This document shows, one piece after another, positions 44,790-57,292 of a stretch of DNA of 64,000 nt (position 1 is its first letter; each line of letters begins with the position of its first letter). Under the pieces are notes generated by a model, which was not told the DNA's origin, did no database searches, and saw only the letters and a list, made by a program, of their open reading frames with translations. The position numbers were made by a program, and so were the translations under genes. This DNA comes from Diphasiastrum complanatum (taxonomy: Eukaryota > Streptophyta > Lycopodiopsida > Lycopodiales > Lycopodiaceae): positions 17,685,650 to 17,749,649 of the forward strand of contig CM055100.1 in NCBI GenBank assembly GCA_029204225.1, read 5' to 3'.

Positions 44790-45679
44790 TGTTGGGAATT
44801 AAGCTCAGAATTTACTCCTTGAAATTACAATTTTGTTTTGCTACCTGCATATTTGGTTGTGTTTTTTCACACAGACTGCAAGACCTGCAAAACTGCTCTT
44901 ATTCTGCGTGCAGACTTACACTTGGTAAAATACACGGATTTCTACCCACAGTCAAATTCCAGATTAAAAGGTAACCATTCTTGATATTTTTTACATTCGC
45001 ATGTCAACATATTTGAAGTACATTAAAGACCTGACCATCTTTAATGACTTCAACCTAAAAGGGACCTATTCTACAGTGAGCGAAGGCAACGAACCGCTAG
45101 ACCATCGCTAGAGGCAACAACTACGGTCTATATGCAAAGGCAACAAACCGCCCAGGCACCACAAGAACATGAGTTGCAGTCATTATGTGGCACCAACTCA
45201 TGAGCCGCAAGCTACCGCCAGGAACCGCCAAGGCACCGCTAGAGTCAACTCTACGGTCATCATGCGATTGTCGAGGCACCGCAGGTCAACGCATGCGGTT
45301 TACATGCAGTTCTCTCTTACGAAGAAAATCAACCGCCCGAGCACCACACAATGTAAGCGCAGGATCTGTTTCACATAGAATCTGCTTCTCAACAGCATTA
45401 GCACTACTTCTTTCCTTCACTGTTAGGACTTCTTCATTGGTCAACGTGACTACAAATATGTTTGGCAATAAGTTCAGTCACGGACTCTATTTTTGGAGTA
45501 TAATGGTGTTTTTACCCGCTTGTCACAGGCACACCTACGACCTGATTCGATCCTTCATTGGCAATGGTAGCTCATCTTGGACAGTGATCTATCAGGACTC
45601 GTTTTCCTATGGTTCTACAGACTTCTTTAGTTCTTGTTTTATTGTTACAGATTGCAGATTATTGTTAATCTAATCTACA
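44790..45679 (+). mobile_element. 3' LTR of the 43.7-44.8 kb copia
   Basis: TGTTGGGAATTAAGCTC starts at the polypurine tract and the segment ends about CTAATCTACA, giving 890 bases with TG...CA ends. It has several ACCGC/GCGGT pairs between 45,090 and 45,300, such as ACCGCA-10 bases-TGCGGT (45,278-45,299). No second copy exists here to prove the right edge. Confidence 0.65.
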
Positions 45680-45829
45680 TAAAAATCAGGGAACTAAACT
45701 AAATCTACTCCTACTGAAATCCCAAAATCAATATCAACTCAACAACTTCTAAACTAAAGCAATGGAAATCCTACAAAGTGCTTCCTACAACTGTCACTCA
45801 ACAGTTGTAAGAAGAACTCCTCAGGGAGA

Positions 45830-46330
<501 letters not shown>

Positions 46331-46339
46331 AATCATGGA

Positions 46340-47500
46340 GTGGTCAATAGGATCCGTAGGTAGGTTTTTCACTGTTCACCTCCCTTGAGAAGACCAACTT
46401 CAAAAGGAGAAGATCTAGAGCTAAGAACGCCTAGATAAGCACAAATAAACAAAACCAAGAAAAGACCAAAAAGAGAGAGAGCAATCAGAGATGAACGCCG
46501 CACCAATCTAGGCTATTCCATGAGTAGATTCGAAGCTAAGACTGACAAACTTAGCAAGCCTAGATCCCCACTCCTATTTTGTCGCTTCGCCCTCTCCCCA
46601 TTGGATCGAAGCCCGTTACTACACGACAAAACCCCTTCTTGGCCCTCTAGATCCGACCGATTAGGGAGGCACAGAAAGGGTCCAACAATAGTATAGTAAA
46701 ATAGTAGTTCTATGTTTATTCTAACTCTCTCCCTAAAAGTAGAATCTACTTTTCATACACTCATTTACATAGAATCAAAGTTACCAAACTTTAAGTACAG
46801 AAAGTTTTGATCTAAAGTTAACAAACTTTTCTCTAATGAGTGGCTTAGTGAAAATGTTAGCTAAATTGCTCATCTGTACTACAATGAACGATATCTATTT
46901 CTTTACTTAGTAGCCTCTCACATATAAAATGAGAGTGAATCTCGATGTGTTTGGATCTTGCGTAAACAGAGGATTCTTTGCCAGTTGGAATGCCACTCTG
47001 ATTGTCGTTGTGTATAGTTGTAGGTTTTTCTTGTTTCATGTCCATCTCATCCAAGATTTGCCTCAACCAAATGGCTTCCTGTGTTGTACTCTGCTTCTGT
47101 TGTGGACAAAGCAATTGTACTTTGCTTCTTACTAGAACAAGAAAAGAAATTGCCACAAAACTATAATACATCATTTGTGGCAGATCCACGATCATCAAAA
47201 TGACCTCCCAAATCCACACAATTTAGGTAAACCTTTCTGATTCTTGTACACCAAGCCATAATCGGAAGTGCCTTTGACATATCGCAAAATGTGTGTGGTT
47301 GTCTTCTAATGTGTTTCCGTAGGTGCTACCATAAACTAACTTACAATACCAACAACATAGGAGATATCTGGTCTAGTCATGGTAAGATAAATCAAGCTTT
47401 TTACTACTTATCTATACATCATAGCATCAAATGGTTGTGACTCATCAAGCTTAGAAAGCTTTTTACCTGGTTCAATGGGAGTGTTCACTTGCTTGCAATC
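46340..47500 (-). pseudogene. Minus-strand copia reverse transcriptase end, RNase H and LTR start
   Basis: Right to left: CKQVNTPIEPGKKLSKLDES and TRPDISYVVGIVS (from 47,498), RYVKGTSDYGLVYKNQKGLP, then SFLVLVRSKVQL in place of the usual RNase H start, then EAIWLRQILDEMDMKQEKP, HNDNQSGIPTGKESSVYARS and KHIEIHSHFICERLLSKEID. The polypurine tract (complement of CTCTCTCCCTAAAAG) lies at about 46,720-46,735 and the LTR continues left from about 46,689 (TGTTGGACCC). It belongs with family E. Stops interrupt it, and at 47,500 the frame is cut by a solo LTR. Confidence 0.85.
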
Positions 47501-48185
47501 TGTTGGAAATGAGAGGAAGGAGAAATAGTACGGAACAGCTCCCGAATCGATGTAGGACTGTTAAAATAATTGTGTGTTCAGATACTAGTCTAATCACATC
47601 TACCAAAGAGTGTTGGAGTTATTGCTAGTCAGTTTGGATGAGAAGGTTCAATAGTGAACAATGGTGCAGAACGATTGCGCTTGCTCCTCAAGCGTTAGAG
47701 ACAGCCATTGTCTAATCAGATGCTAAGGAGTTAGAGAGATTGAGTGACCGAGCGAAACAAGCAAATAGGATGATGTAATCAAATCACAACATGCAGACAT
47801 CTCCCTTGAACACATATGATGATGAAGTGTTGCTTGTATATTACATTCAATGCTTGTCATGGAGCAAGAGCAACAATGTAGGTTACAACCTTAAATGGGA
47901 TGTAACTAAGAATGCAAATCTTCCGCTCTCTTGCATAATGGCTAAATGAGAGCTAGAGATGTATTTATACACATCATTCTTGTTTGTTACAAGAATCGTT
48001 TTAACTAATCTATATTTACAAGACTAGTTTAGTTATAAGTGTGTACTTGGTCGTGAAATAGTGTACAACGACATTTGTACAAACGTACATCACTCAGATT
48101 TGAACTCCGCTTCGGGAGCGTGAGAGAATGGTGCTTATCGCAACCGTATGTAGACCACAATCATTATTGTTGCGGTGCCCCAACA
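47501..48185 (-). mobile_element. Complete solo LTR, 685 bp, inserted in copia reverse transcriptase
   Basis: The segment starts TGTTGGAAATG and ends GCCCCAACA, so it has TGTTGG/CCAACA inverted ends as an intact LTR does. A TATA box in the minus sense (GTATAAATAC near 47,968) gives its direction. It interrupts the reverse transcriptase codon for Asp in DCKQV on its left. The flanking five bases (CAATC and GTCCT) do not match, so the right border is probably not the original target site. Confidence 0.65.
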
Positions 48186-48860
48186 GTCCTTAGCATCATG
48201 AGCCTCAGCCGTAAGTGGAGTGTGCAGGCTATCACAAGTTGTCGCAACTGCATACAGACCACAACTGATGTTTGTGTGTTAGTTGATGCCATGCCCCCGA
48301 GTGTCGATGTAGTGTCTCATCAGCCAAAAAGGGTTTCCAGCAGAGATGAAGTTGAGAGCCGAGCCTGAGAGCACAAGAATTATTAGTGCTAGGCTAAATG
48401 AATATTCTATGAGCCCCATGGTAATTTCTGAAAGATGGAAGGCCATGTGGGAGCTAGTAATTTAGACTCTCTCAACTTGAGTTATGTTTTTAACAAAGAG
48501 GCCTTCTATTATCTAGTAAGAGGTGGAACTCAAATCCTTATAGATTGGGGCTCACTCTGTTGCAAGAGGTGGACTCCAAATTATGATACAATTGGGTTCT
48601 ACAGCTCGTGGATATAGGTAGAGGCCTCCACCACGAGTTTCATAGCATGTGTTATGTATTGAAATGTTGTTGCTTTGTTAATTGAAGATTCTACTACTTG
48701 CATTTCCTTCCATGCTCCATCTTCATGCATATAGTTTGGGTACTGATGTATGAATGTGTCTGTTGTGGTTAATTCTCTCTTAAGGATTGATTTGGGATTA
48801 GTACTAGGTAGATGTGCAGGGCATGGAGGCTGATCCATCATTCCACTCAATCCAGATGCT
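48186..48860. other. LTR-derived and unassigned sequence
   Basis: GTCGCAACTGCATACAGACCACAACTGAT (shortened: GCAACTGCATACAGACCACA) at about 48,241 repeats GCAACCGTATGTAGACCACA at 48,140 inside the solo LTR, so part of the LTR is duplicated next door. The rest shows nothing I can identify. Confidence 0.45.
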
Positions 48861-48867
48861 TCTTAGT

Positions 48868-48960
48868 TATACTTTATTTATGTATTGTTTGGGCTTATTG
48901 CAGAAGCCTCTTGCCATATTCTAGAATATTCCATGTCGTTCCCAGAATCGGACAACATGC
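48868..48960 (+). repeat. Direct repeat shared with 55,200-55,287
   Basis: ACTTTATTTATGTATTGTTT...CCCAGAATCGGACAACA is present at both places with few changes, about 90 bases. The pair flanks the 51.2-54.9 kb copia element. Confidence 0.85.
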
Positions 48961-49529
48961 TCCTGCTACAAACGAGTGCCAGTCCCATGGCACCCTGCCT
49001 CTGACTGGTCCTTGGGATGATGATGAGTCGCACTGTCAAAGTCTGTAGAGAGCATATGTATAGATTTTTTTTTTTGTTGCTTCAGGAAAAACGTAGATAT
49101 GAGTTTGCTTATGTAAAACTTGAGGCTTTATTTGATGATGATAAGTAAGAACATGGACTTGCTAGATTTTCAATAATAACCATATGAGTATGGTGGCCAT
49201 TCTTGATAACCTTGTTCATCGACAATGGGTAGTCGACACTATCCTTCAGAGGATCCCATGATAAGGTTGGTTGATATTGATCCCGATAGAGCAACGCTAC
49301 TTCCCCTAGTGGTATTGTTGTGGCCTCTCTCAATTCGTGATGTAGATATGATGTGCTCTCTTGACTGCTTAGTGTATCTAGGTATTTGTGGTATGTTTTA
49401 ACCTAAAGACTTTCTTCGGCAGTCAGTCTTACCAATTGAGGACAAGGCATAGACATTGTAGGCGTAAATCTTTGCTATGCAATTGGCCTTTTTGGGCTTG
49501 AATTCTCTAGATTTGGCCTTTCAAGCACT

Positions 49530-50690
49530 GTTACACCCGAATTTGGAACTGTATTGGTGGTCTATTACTTTTTGGAAAAATTAGACTTTGGCTAAACATT
49601 GCCCATCGATGATTTTGGATTTGGTTGGCAAATGTCGACCTTAGCCTTTTCTTTCCCATTGTCTTGCGTTCTTGAAGATTGTGTGACCATGCTTGCTTGC
49701 AAACCTTGTGCCGGTTTTCCGCCAAGAGTTTGAGTTCCCATAGGTACCTGTTGTAATGTAGCATCCACCGTCCATTGTAGAAGGCTGAGTAGAAATCTCA
49801 TAATTTCTGTTGTTACAATTTGCTTGATGGATTCTACCAGCTCTATCTCTTGTGATGTTGTAGTCATTTGAGTTTGAGGTGACAGTGTGCACTTTTTGGA
49901 ATTGGGAAGATTGTCGTGTAATCCACTGGCCTCAAAACCAGGTGGCACTAAAATTTTTCATTTGTAGTGCATCTTGAGTGGATTTGTTTGATAACATGGT
50001 ACATGCTAGTCCTTGTAAGATAATGTCATTTTTGCTTTTCGTAATTGCCTCAATGGACAATCTAGACATGGATGGTTGACGCTGCATTGTGAACACCAAG
50101 GTAAAAATACTTTGGATCACCTTGATGTGGGCATTCTGATCGATGATGCCTTCCACCACATCCGAAACATTGTATTATGTGCAGAATACCATCCCCTCGG
50201 AGGTGATAAGCATACACAAGTAACAAATGTCTTTTCTTACTCTCCACATAGTAGAGTGGTAAGCAATTATGGTCTTCAATTGCACTCAGGGACATGCCTA
50301 CCAATATTACCAAGACTTCCACTCCACCTTTTTCGGTTGAGGACTGTCCTAATGTGCTCGGGACAGAAATCCTGATATCTGTTGAATGATTGACCATTCT
50401 TGATTCTGACCTCCAACCTTATGGTCTGCATTATGCCCTTGATTTTTTAGCCGAGGGTTTCCTAATAGACATTGAATGCGTGCATGGTCTCCAAAACAAT
50501 ATCCACACTGATCCAATTGAAGAATTTTTATTCTGCAGGCCTTAGGCTCATGTTGGTCACCTTTTTGTTGATCTCGGTCAACTTTGTGACATGTGGCACT
50601 TGGTTCTCCCTCTGGACTCTACTGTGAGGCCATGTCGACTCTGCTGGCCACGTCGACTTCTTGGATTCCAACTTGAACTTCATAAGGAGG
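49530..50690 (-). pseudogene. Decayed ORF with two CCHC-type zinc knuckles, family unknown
   Basis: On the minus strand, CGYCFGDHARIQC (about 50,525) and CFGCGGRHHRSEC (about 50,150) both fit CX2CX3HX4C, a spacing one residue shorter than the retroviral knuckle. They are 120 codons apart and need a frame change to join. Downstream, 49,948-49,592 begins PPGFEASGLHDNLPNSKK and continues Gln/Thr-rich. Paired knuckles and a PPGF segment occur in some plant LINE ORF1 proteins, but no endonuclease or reverse transcriptase is visible. I cannot assign it. Confidence 0.45.
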
Positions 50691-51159
50691 GGTCTGAAGT
50701 GCAAAGTGCATTACAACTTCATTAAAAAATTTCAAACTGAAGTAATTGTTGGGTCCCAAGTTTTTGAAGGGTGAAGTTTCTTCACACTGAAGAAACAATT
50801 CAAGAACTTAAAGTGCCCTTATTTTCTCCTCCTTTAGCCTATTTTGGCCAAACGAAAGGCTATAGCCTCCAAACGAAGGGCACCTTGACTGTACCTGCAA
50901 GTATGGTACGTCAAAATAGAGTGATTGCCGTAGAGAAAGTGTTTGGAGCGCACCAGAAGTGATTTCACCATCCATGGGCACATAGTTGGGAGTTGGTGAT
51001 GAGAAGCATTTCGAAAAGTGACGCCAGTTTGGCTTCCAATTTGGCGAAAGAGCGGCGGGTGGCCTGGTAAGCCAAAAATTGCAGGTCATTATTTTTTATT
51101 TCTCATATCACGATTGACTTCGACATACACTTTTTAGCCTATAGGTGAAGTTTCAAGCA

Positions 51160-51960
51160 GTTTGGAAATGGCAAACATCAATGAGATAATTTTGGGCAAT
51201 GCAAGCAAACTTGATGGGGCTTGTAACTACAACATCTAGAAATTTAAAATGAAGAGCATTTTGATGGAGAAAGAGTTATGAGAAATCGTAGCAGGTATTG
51301 AAGTCCGGCCAAATACCACTCCAAGTGACATGAGGGCCTTTGATAAAAAGGCGCAGAGAGCATTGTCCTTAATCAATCTTTCAGTGAAAGACCATGTGAT
51401 CACCCACATAAGTGATGCCACGACAGCTAAGGGAGCTTGGGAAGCTCTTAGAATGCAATTTCAAACTTACAATCTAGCTCGAGCCATGTTCTTGAAGTCG
51501 AGATTGAATGCAGTCAGGATGGAAGAAGGCGAATCAATGGGATCTTTCTTCACCAGGATAAAGGAGCTAAGAGATCAACTTGTGGCAATTGGAGAACCAA
51601 TTAGGGATGTTGAATTGGTACATACCACTATGAGTGGTGTTTTGGAAGGGCTACACATGTTTGTGAGCGGCATCGCTTCGAGGGAGAGATTGCTTACTTT
51701 TGAAGACTTCCACGGAATCATGTTGCAAGAAGAGCAATGTCGCGAAGTGGTGAAGTCAAGGCAAACTCCACAGGATGATCAAGCCTTGCTTGCTAAAGGC
51801 AAGCAGAAAGGATGGAAAACAATTCCCAAGAAATTTAAGGATGATGATGACGAGGAAGAGTCGTCACGAAGGCAAAAAAGAAGAAGAAAGACAAATGTTA
51901 CTATTGCCACAAACCGGGTCATTGGGCACGCGAGTGTTACAAGAAGAAAGCAGACATGAA
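51160..51960 (+). pseudogene. Copia gag with intact zinc knuckle
   Basis: The 209-codon frame at 51,330-51,959 contains ISDATTAKGAWEALRMQFQT and MEEGESMGSFFTRIKELRDQ, a UBN2-type copia capsid. The upstream part (MANINEIILGNASKLDGAC near 51,169) has two stops. A one-base shift near 51,880 leads into CYYCHKPGHWAREC, a perfect CX2CX4HX4C knuckle. No primer site or 5' LTR was found upstream; the sequence at 50,750-51,150 is unassigned. Confidence 0.88.
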
Positions 51961-52760
51961 GGCGGAAAAGGTGAAACAACAAGGCAACATTGCCGAAGAT
52001 GATGGAAAAGATGATGAGACAAGTGTCTTCTCATCGGTATTGGCATCCCAGATTGATGATGGTGCTAGATGGTTCATAGATTCAAGTGCCACAAGGCATA
52101 TGACCGGGAAACGTGATTGGTTTGAGAAATTCTCACCAATCCATGATGGGGACAAGGTCACTCAAGCCAATGGGGAGGAATGCCAAATACAGGGTGTTGG
52201 CAATATACCTGTGTAGTTTTCTGATGGTAAAATCAAAAATATCCCTAATGTGCTTTATGTTCCCGAACTCAAAAAGAGTTTGCTTTATGTTGGAGTAATG
52301 GCAAATCAACATCTTAAGGTTGAATTTGTCAAGGATGGATGCCTTATGAAGGATATGAACCACAACCATAAAGTGGTGACGGAAGGTTATAAAGATAGTA
52401 GTTGTGGCCTGTATAAATTGGATGATGCAAAACCAGGAGAATATGGTTTGGCTATCTCAACAGCATCTCAATCTGAGTTGTGGCACAGAAGACTTAGTCA
52501 CTTGAACTATGGGAGCTTAAGATTGATGGTGAAACTGAAGATGGTAATAGGATTACCAGCATTACAAGATGATCATCACGCAATATGTGAAGGCATGGGA
52601 AAGTATCACAAGGAGACATTCAAAAAAGGTGGAGCTGCAAGAGCTAAGAAACCACTGGAACTTATTCACAGCGATCTGTGTGGCCCAATGAAGACCATGT
52701 CATTGGGGAAAGCATATTATTTTATGACTTTCATAGATGATTACTCTAGGAGGACATAAA
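51960..52760 (+). pseudogene. Copia protease, pre-integrase and integrase start
   Basis: ARWFIDSSATRHMTGKRDWF is the protease motif with the active DSG changed to DSS. After one stop, LYVPELKKSLLYVGVMANQH and SELWHRRLSHLNYGSL give the pre-integrase part. The zinc-binding Cys pair is damaged (CEGM). LIHSDLCGPM holds the first catalytic Asp of integrase, then MTFIDDYSRRT and a stop at 52,757. Confidence 0.9.
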
Positions 52761-54123
52761 TTTATTTCTTGAAGAAGAAATTTGACGCTTTTGCTCACTT
52801 CAAGGAGTTTAAGACTTTAGTAGAGAACCAACTGATGCACGCATCAAAGTGCTAAGATCTGATAGAGGGGATGAATACAAATCTGATGATTTTGAGGACT
52901 TTTGCAAGGAACACGACATCAAAAGACAATTCACACAATCACACATGCCGCATAGTAATGGTGTACCTAAAAGGAAAAACAGGACTATTATGGAGAGTGC
53001 ACGCTCCATGATGAAGCAAATGGGCTTGATCGATTCACTTTGATCGGAAGCGTGCAGTGCGACAACGTTCTTGCAAAACAGGAGCCCTACAGTTGCGGTT
53101 CCAAATGTGACTCCCGAAGAAGCATTTACAGGAATAAAACCAAAAATCAACAAGTTTCGTGTCATTGGATGTAGGGCCTATGCACACGTGCCAAAGGAGG
53201 AGCAAAAGAAACTTGACGCTAAAGCAATCAAGTGTATCTTTGTCGGTTATGATGAGAGGACGAAAGTATACAGGTGTTTTGATCCTGTAATGAATCAGAT
53301 TCACATAAGCAAAGATGTGATCTTTGATGAGACGCATAGGTATGAAGATGAAGACCATGCAAGTGATGAAAGCATCAAAAGACTTCTCACAATTTTGGAA
53401 GAAGAAGATGAAGAAGATGCTCCACATAATGATGCACGTGAAGACGAGAGTCGAGAGGGTGAGTATGAGAAGACACCACATATCCAAGAGCCTAGGGGAA
53501 GGTACTTGCCAATAGGTACAATAAAGAAAAAACTGGTTGGAAGTAAGAGACATTACTTGGACACTCCTTGGGACACATACTCTCCACGTAGTGTATCACC
53601 TGAATCTAAGATACCAAAATGGTATGAAAAGATCATGAAGGACGCAAAGCTAAATCAACCAGGATCTAGCACACAAGAAGCAGTGAGAAGATCAACGTGG
53701 GAAAGGAAGTCTCCCAATCGTTATCATGTGAAATATGCCCTAATGAGTGACATTTTGAAGTGTCGAGAGCCATCAACTTTTGATGAGGTAAAGGATCACA
53801 AAGAGTGGCAAAGAGCAATGGAAGAGGAGATGGAGTCCATCCACAGACATGATACATGGGAGTTGGTTGATCTACCACTTGGAAAGAAACCCATTGACAA
53901 TAAATGGGTGTTTAAAACAAGGTTTCATGCGGATGGCACGATAGCAAAGCATAAGGCACACCTTGTAGTGAAGGTCTATGAGCAAAATAAAGAAATTGAC
54001 TATGAAGAGACATTTGCTCCAGTGGCTAAATCGACTATGCTATGTCTTATCAATGCCTTTAGCATCTCATTTTGGGTGGCAGATCCATCAAATGGATGTG
54101 AAGTCTGCATTTTTGAATCGTGA
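52760..54123 (+). pseudogene. Copia integrase end, linker and reverse transcriptase start
   Basis: LRSDRGDEYKSDDFEDFCKE holds the second catalytic Asp. In the next motif the catalytic Glu is replaced: MPHSNGVPKRKNRTIMES has PKRK where GVAERK is usual. The 350-codon frame at 53,071-54,123 covers VIGCRAYAHVPKEEQKKLD, the acidic linker, then EWQRAMEEEMESIHRHDTWE and KPIDNKWVFKTRFHADG of reverse transcriptase, ending at a frameshift near 54,090. Confidence 0.9.
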
Positions 54124-54947
54124 CTTAGGGAAGAAGTTTACATGGTCCAACCGCAAGGCTTCATCACAAAGGACAAGAACATAAGGTATACAAGCTACGC
54201 AAAGCACTTTATGGCCTTAAGCAAGCGCCATGTGCATGGTATGGACGCATTGACAATTACTTTCTTTCTCATGAGTTTGTAAAAACAAATTCAGATCCAA
54301 ATCTTTATGTTCTTATAAACGAAGATAACATTGCCTTGATTGTACTTTATGTTGATGATATCATTATCACGGGCAATGATTAGAATCTCATCCATTCTAT
54401 CAAAGCCAACTTATGCAAGCAATTTTAGATGACAGATTTAGATCTTATGCCTTATTGCTTGGGTGTTGAAGTATGGCAAACTGGCAGTGATATCAAGTTA
54501 TGTCAAAACAAGTATGTGCGCGAGGTATTGGAGAGATTTCGCACGACAGAGTGCAAACCTTCCATCACCCCTTGCAAAGCTGGTAGGAAACTATCTCCTA
54601 TTGATAATAGTGCACATGTTGATGCTACTTTATTTCATCAGCTAGTTGGGAGTTTGATATATCTTACGACTACACGTCCTGATATTTGCTATGTTGTAAG
54701 TCTGATTAGCCAATTCATGTCATCACCCACTATGGACCATTGGAAAGCTGCGAAAAGAATTTTGAGGTATGTGAAAGGTACACCTAACCTTGGTCTGATC
54801 TACAAAAGACAAAGTGCTTTACCTAAGTTGCATGGTTATGTTGAAGCTAATTGGGCAGGAAATGTAGATGATAGAAAGTCAATAACATGTAAGGGGGTTG
54901 CGATGGAGTGCGGGGTGACCATTAAAGGGCGGATGTGGCTTGAGTAG
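54090..54947 (+). pseudogene. Copia reverse transcriptase end and RNase H start
   Basis: QMDVKSAFLN is read in a shifted frame from 54,083. The catalytic YVDD is intact at 54,348-54,359 (IVLYVDDIIITGND) and a stop follows directly. The 172-codon frame at 54,429-54,947 has CKPSITPCKAGRKLSPIDNS, TRPDICYVVSLISQFMSSPT and RILRYVKGTPNLGLIYKRQ. RNase H is cut soon after DDRKSITC, so this element has lost its 3' end. Confidence 0.9.
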
Positions 54948-55029
54948 GGAATCAATCACTATCATCATACAATGAGAGAAAACTCGAGTTTCTCCATGAG
55001 GCTCCAAAAAGTTTGTATGCATGTCTCTG

Positions 55030-55500
55030 TATTTCTTGAGGTCAAGTTGTGTTTCCCAACTTAAGAACTTACAAAAGCTAAGTTTAAAATACTTTATTGA
55101 ATAATTGTGCTCCATGGCACTTATTAGCCTAAGGCCCAATGTTGGACTCACACACGTAGGATGCCAACTGGTTGCCTGTTGCTAATACTTCCGACTCTCT
55201 ACTTTATTTATGTATTGTTTAGGCTTATTACAAAAGCCTCTTGCCATATTATGGAATATTCCATGTCGTTCCCAGAATCGGACAACAACTATGGGTCGAA
55301 TCGGTGGATTAGGACCAGTTGGCCTCACTACAAGGTAAATTGACGGGGCACACGCCCCATCAACGACAACTTGGGCCATGCATGGGTTTTTAAACAATGT
55401 ACTTTGTTTTTTGAAAATATAGTTGCTATGTGAGCTTGGAGTGGGAGAGTGCTTTCTATTATGTGATTCTATTTGAAGCAAAATCTAACTCTCTCTCCTT
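55030..55500. mobile_element. Mosaic of three LTR pieces
   Basis: 55,035-55,190 is the reverse of 45,830-45,985. 55,200-55,287 repeats 48,868-48,960 directly. 55,290-55,480 is the reverse of the family E LTR at 43,170-43,369, and holds a hairpin TTGACGGGGC-ACAC-GCCCCATCAA (55,340-55,363). The three pieces abut with almost no other sequence. Confidence 0.75.
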
Positions 55501-56180
55501 CACTAGCATATACATTGTAAAACTCGACTTCAAGTGCAAGTTACATCCAATATATTGTCGGTAACATTGCCCATCCAATGGCTAAAAAGACTTTATACCC
55601 ATAGGGGTTTGTCCACTCCTAAGTTGAAGACAACATAACAATATATATATATATAGATACAAATGGGCATATGGCACAATTGAAGGCCAAAGAAAGCCCA
55701 AACATCGAGAAAATCAAAAAAGAAATCTAAATAATTGTCTACAATCAACTAAATATGAAGTACCTACACATCCCAAAATAGGGGGTGCTTTAGAAAATAT
55801 TGTGACAATTACACTTCTTAGTCATTGACGCATGGCAGTAAGAGAGAATAGGTAAACTCCTAATATGTGTTGCATGCTAGTCTTTAGCCTATTGCAAGCT
55901 AATTAAGGATATCTATCTGTAACCTAACGGAACAATTGTTATCTACCCATTGTGGAGCAAGGTTTGACTGTAGGATGGATAATTGCTCTTTTGAGCTAAT
56001 TTGGCAAGATCCTTATATGTAGAGCTTGAATATAAAATATGATTTTTTCATAATGCTATATGAGACATTTGTTTATTACAAAATGCAAAAAAGCTACTTT
56101 AGGAAATGCACATTAAGACATCGTGAAATCAGTTTTTAGATTTTTACAAAGGAAATGGTGATGCCTCATAGAACGTAATC
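55500..56180. other. Intergenic, nothing recognised
   Basis: AT-rich with a short (AT)n run at 55,642-55,654. No coding signal. Confidence 0.55.
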
Positions 56181-56189
56181 TGTGGGGCA

Positions 56190-56476
56190 AATTTTTTTTT
56201 GACAAAATTTTTTTACAGGCACCTTCCGGACACCAGAAAGTGCACGTAAAAAAATTTACTTTTTTTACATGCACCTTCCGCCCGGAAGGTGCATGTAAGA
56301 AAAAATTTACGTCAAAAAAAAAAAAGAAAAAAAAAATAAAAACAGAATTCATGGGTGGAAAGGGCCGGCTCCTAGGCCCTTCCGCCCGCGGAATACTGTG
56401 CGCCCTCAGGCCGACGCACAGTCTTCCGGGGCGGAAGGGCCTCAGAGCAGGACCTTCCCCCCCCCCCCCCCCCCCA
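56190..56476. repeat. GC-rich foldback element with two hairpins
   Basis: Hairpin 1 (56,265-56,298): TTACATGCACCTTCCG-CC-CGGAAGGTGCATGTAA, 16-bp perfect arms. Hairpin 2 (56,374-56,442): arms AGGCCCTTCCGCCC..CGGAA.ACTGTGCG of 28-29 bases with two differences around a 12-base loop. The block is edged by poly-T and poly-A runs (near 56,195 and 56,317) and ends in a C-run (56,458-56,476). It stands out from the AT-rich surroundings. The open frames across it are low-complexity artefacts. Confidence 0.85.
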
Positions 56477-56499
56477 TGACAACATTGAAATTTTTTTAC

Positions 56500-57225
56500 T
56501 TTCAAATATAGATGGTGGAAAAGGCAAATCACCTTTCTAAAGTGGCTTTGGCATGCATGTAGTTATTGTAATTTTAAGGAAGCATAGAGGGTGCAAGTCT
56601 ACCATATCTTAAGACAAGTGAATGTTGATTGGTAGTTTTAGGTGATTCCATTAAAAATTCATTGTGTAATGAGATTGCATGTTAGTGTAAATTACCAAAC
56701 AACTGCAAATTATTTAGAAGCCAAATCTTCAATGTGTCCCATAAGTAAATATCAATGGGAGTTGAAGCTCAAAATAAGCACTTGCCAAAATTTCTTGTTG
56801 ATTGACATGCGAATATGGGCTTGTGTAGATTGCATGAGAATAAGGGCCATTTTACGTGGTTGCATGTGTGAGCCATCAAGAACTCCCTAGCCTTGCATGT
56901 ACTTGAAAGTTGTCTCAAAATGTTCAAAAGCATGAGCTTTGACTGTGGATGGAGCTTGGGCATTAGTCACACATGCAACTGCTCAACATTCACCCAAACA
57001 CTTGCTTTCTTAGTAAATCTATGAGAAATGAGACATCTATTCAAAAGGTCAAATACAACTAGTTGCCCATGCAATAATGTGACTTTGATATGAGGGGCAA
57101 GGGGCCATTGATATTGAAGTGATAACCCCTCAAAGAATAGCCATGTTGAAACCAACTACTCACCTACTCATCTTTGGCTTGACATGTGCTAGATCATTAG
57201 TCAAGCAACAAACTCAATACCTACT

Positions 57226-57292
<67 letters not shown>

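Noticed and set aside
47501-48185. Target-site duplication around the solo LTR
   Set aside because: The flanking five bases do not match (CAATC and GTCCT), so I do not claim one.
56113-56532. 139-codon Gly/Pro/Phe-rich frame on the minus strand
   Set aside because: It spans homopolymer runs and hairpin arms; composition is dictated by the foldback structure, with no domain or start context.
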